From Oxalobacteraceae bacterium (GTDB taxonomy: Bacteria; Pseudomonadota; Gammaproteobacteria; Burkholderiales; Burkholderiaceae_D), in NCBI GenBank assembly GCA_947446335.1, contig CANFGA010000154.1:1-7251 (forward strand): 7,251 bases of DNA, in the 5' to 3' direction. Of this stretch, positions 6,360 to 7,251 are shown in pieces (the first letter of the stretch is position 1; each line of letters opens with the position of its first letter). The translations under genes were made by a program, and so were the position numbers. A model generated the notes under the pieces. The model had not been told where the DNA came from, did no database searches, and saw only the letters and a list, made by a program, of their open reading frames with translations.

Positions 6360-6421
6360 GTCTCCTCTATTCTCCTTCAAGAAAATAGCTTCAGCCCGCT
6401 TTTACCAGCGGGCTTTTTTTT
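6360..6421 (+). ncRNA. Candidate short RNA with CU-rich 5' part and intrinsic terminator
   Basis: If the promoter-like pair at 6325-6353 is real, it yields a transcript of only about 62 bases. Its first third is pyrimidine-rich and contains CUCCU twice (6362-6366 and 6372-6376), spaced 10 bases apart. CUCCU can pair with Shine-Dalgarno AGGAG sequences, a targeting mode known for CU-rich bacterial small RNAs. The last part is a perfect terminator hairpin with eight Us, a typical Hfq-binding end. No neighbouring + strand gene needs this terminator. The promoter and start point are inferred, so this may instead be the end of a longer transcript from an unseen source. Confidence 0.33.
6393..6421 (+). 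terminator. Rho-independent terminator (+ strand)
   Basis: A perfect 8-bp GC-rich stem, AGCCCGCT (6393-6400) with AGCGGGCT (6407-6414), has a six-base loop TTTACC and runs directly into eight consecutive Ts (6414-6421). This is a textbook intrinsic terminator reading rightward. There is no A-run before the stem, so it works in one direction only. The nearest + strand protein gene to its left ends at 1973, far upstream. Confidence 0.88.
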
Positions 6422-6486
6422 GCCTGCTCATATGCTGTGAACAATTTTTCTGCTCAGCATGGAGGCAAACCACGACAGGCGCTCGG

Positions 6487-6557
6487 TGAGTCGATCATGA
6501 TCACGAATCAACCCATGCGATGAGTCGATCTATTTATAATGCCATGGCATCGACTCA
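6487..6557. promoter_or_regulatory. Operator-like repeat cluster at the Fic gene start
   Basis: TGAGTCGATC occurs at 6487-6496 and again at 6521-6530, 34 bases apart. Its inverse, ATCGACTCA, lies at 6549-6557 just inside the coding region. Between them are a perfect TATAAT (6535-6540), the palindrome GATCATGATC (6493-6502) and the 12-bp palindrome ATGCCATGGCAT (6539-6550), which includes the start codon. Repeated and inverted copies around a start site suggest binding by a repressor. If TATAAT were the -10 box, transcription would begin after the ATG, so the true promoter is probably further upstream. No -35 box or clear ribosome site is seen. Confidence 0.4.
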
Positions 6558-7251
6558 AGACCTGATCTGGACCCGCTCCGACTGGCCACAATTGCGGTAC
6601 GACATCGCTCGGATAGCGCCGAAGATCTCTGCTGCGCGCCGGGCGCAAGGGGTAGTTGAAGGCAAGCTCACCGCAATCGCTGTCGCAACCCGGCAAGAAA
6701 TCATCGCCGAAGCCTGGTCGCAGGAAGCCATGGCGACCGCAGCCATCGAAGGCGATCGCTTGAACATCGATGCGGTCAGGTCGTCGATTGCCAGGCGACT
6801 GGGAATTCCGAATTCCTCCTTCGTTCGCGCCACGCGCCATGTCGAAGGTTTGCTCGACCTGATGGACGATGCGGTGCTGAACGCGAACGCCCCGGTCACC
6901 GATGATCGCCTGGTTCGATGGCAATCCGCTTTGTTTCCACATGGAAAATCCGGTCTGAACGACGTACAGGTTGGCGCGTATCGCTCGCACGAAGAGCCGA
7001 TGCGCATCGTCAGCGGTCGGGTCGGCAACGAGACGGGCCATTATGAAGCGCCTCCGTCACATTCGATCAAGCGCGAGATGGCCGTGTTCCTCGATAGCGT
7101 CAATCGACTAAGTGACGTCGACAGCATCATCTTGGCGGCCATGGCACACCTGTGGTTCGAGACGCTGCACCCGTTTGAAGACGGCAATGGCCGTGTCGGC
7201 CGCGCACTGATCGACCTGATACTGGCACGCGACACCGGCGAAACCGGCCGC
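6544..7251 (+). CDS. Fic-family protein with N-terminal DUF4172 domain, partial (cut at right edge)
   Basis: 236 codons are visible before the window ends; no stop is reached. The N-terminus IWTRSDWPQLRYD (residues 8-20) is the start of a DUF4172 domain. Residues TAAIEG (65-70) fit the (S/T)xxxE(G/N) inhibitory-helix motif ahead of the Fic core, the class II layout, whose glutamate (E69) blocks productive ATP binding. The flap region includes VGAYR (143-147), RIVSG (154-158) and HYEAPP (166-171). The catalytic loop is complete: HPFEDGNGRVGR (209-220) with H209, D213, N215, R217 and R220. Such proteins usually transfer AMP from ATP to a target protein, and self-inhibition is relieved on activation. 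The ATG at 6544 fits family N-termini; an in-frame ATG at 6520 would add eight residues, and neither has a good ribosome site. DUF4172 Fic proteins commonly end in a winged-helix part, which would lie outside the window. Target and role, whether toxin or housekeeping, cannot be told. Confidence 0.9.
   Translation, partial: MASTQDLIWTRSDWPQLRYDIARIAPKISAARRAQGVVEGKLTAIAVATRQEIIAEAWSQEAMATAAIEGDRLNIDAVRSSIARRLGIPNSSFVRATRHVEGLLDLMDDAVLNANAPVTDDRLVRWQSALFPHGKSGLNDVQVGAYRSHEEPMRIVSGRVGNETGHYEAPPSHSIKREMAVFLDSVNRLSDVDSIILAAMAHLWFETLHPFEDGNGRVGRALIDLILARDTGETGR

Larger units (their letters stand above)
5807..6543. other. Long gap between DUF4239 and Fic genes
   Basis: These 737 bases contain no protein gene I can support. 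From left to right they hold the DUF4239 promoter, about 400 bases with no clear signal apart from a weak 53-codon minus-strand frame (6128-6289), the promoter-like pair and terminator at 6325-6421, and the repeats just ahead of the Fic start. Confidence 0.5.

Noticed and set aside
6539..6541. ATG overlapping TATAAT as an alternative Fic start
   Set aside because: It is out of frame with the Fic reading frame. The in-frame ATG at 6544 gives the expected DUF4172 N-terminus.
6508..7041. A 177-codon minus-strand frame opposite the Fic gene
   Set aside because: It lies wholly antisense to a clearly recognised Fic protein with a full catalytic motif and shows no family features. It is a shadow of GC-rich coding DNA.

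Overview
The window (7251 bases, roughly half GC, with GC-rich third codon positions in the genes) looks like the chromosome of a Gram-negative proteobacterium. A betaproteobacterium of the Burkholderiales (Oxalobacteraceae-like) is the best guess. It rests on the style of the chemoreceptor, the EAL-CBS-GGDEF protein, the DUF4239 protein and the DUF4172-type Fic protein. That placement is inference; there is no rRNA or tRNA to anchor it.

Layout, left to right. (1) 102-1973 (+): a 623-residue c-di-GMP protein with order EAL - two CBS - GGDEF, preceded by an AT-rich leader. (2) 2025-2537 (-): a LMW-phosphatase-type arsenate reductase, convergent with gene 1, with no other ars gene in view. (3) 2871-4466 (-): a complete Tsr-class methyl-accepting chemotaxis protein, with a strong inverted repeat over its stop codon. 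(4) 4467-5029: a gap holding a decayed coding-like stretch on the + strand and a perfect 22-bp palindrome. (5) 5030-5806 (-): a four-helix DUF4239 membrane protein, again with a stem-loop over its stop codon. (6) 5807-6543: a gap of over 700 bases without a convincing protein gene. It holds a promoter-like element, a CU-rich stretch and a classic Rho-independent terminator that together could form a very short RNA. (7) 6544 to the right edge (+): a Fic-family (probable AMP-transferase) protein, cut by the window end, with operator-like repeats at its start.

How the parts relate. The EAL-CBS-GGDEF protein and the chemoreceptor both belong to motility and lifestyle control, but they are not in one operon and a shared pathway is only a guess. 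arsC, the chemoreceptor and the DUF4239 gene point the same way but are separated by gaps of about 330 and 560 bases, so each is probably transcribed alone. The signals least explained by known genes are the orphan terminator with its CU-rich leader, the 22-bp palindrome inside a broken reading frame, and the repeat cluster at the Fic start. I see no CRISPR array, insertion sequence, tRNA, rRNA or recognisable defence operon; the Fic gene is the only toxin-like component, and its class is usually self-inhibited.
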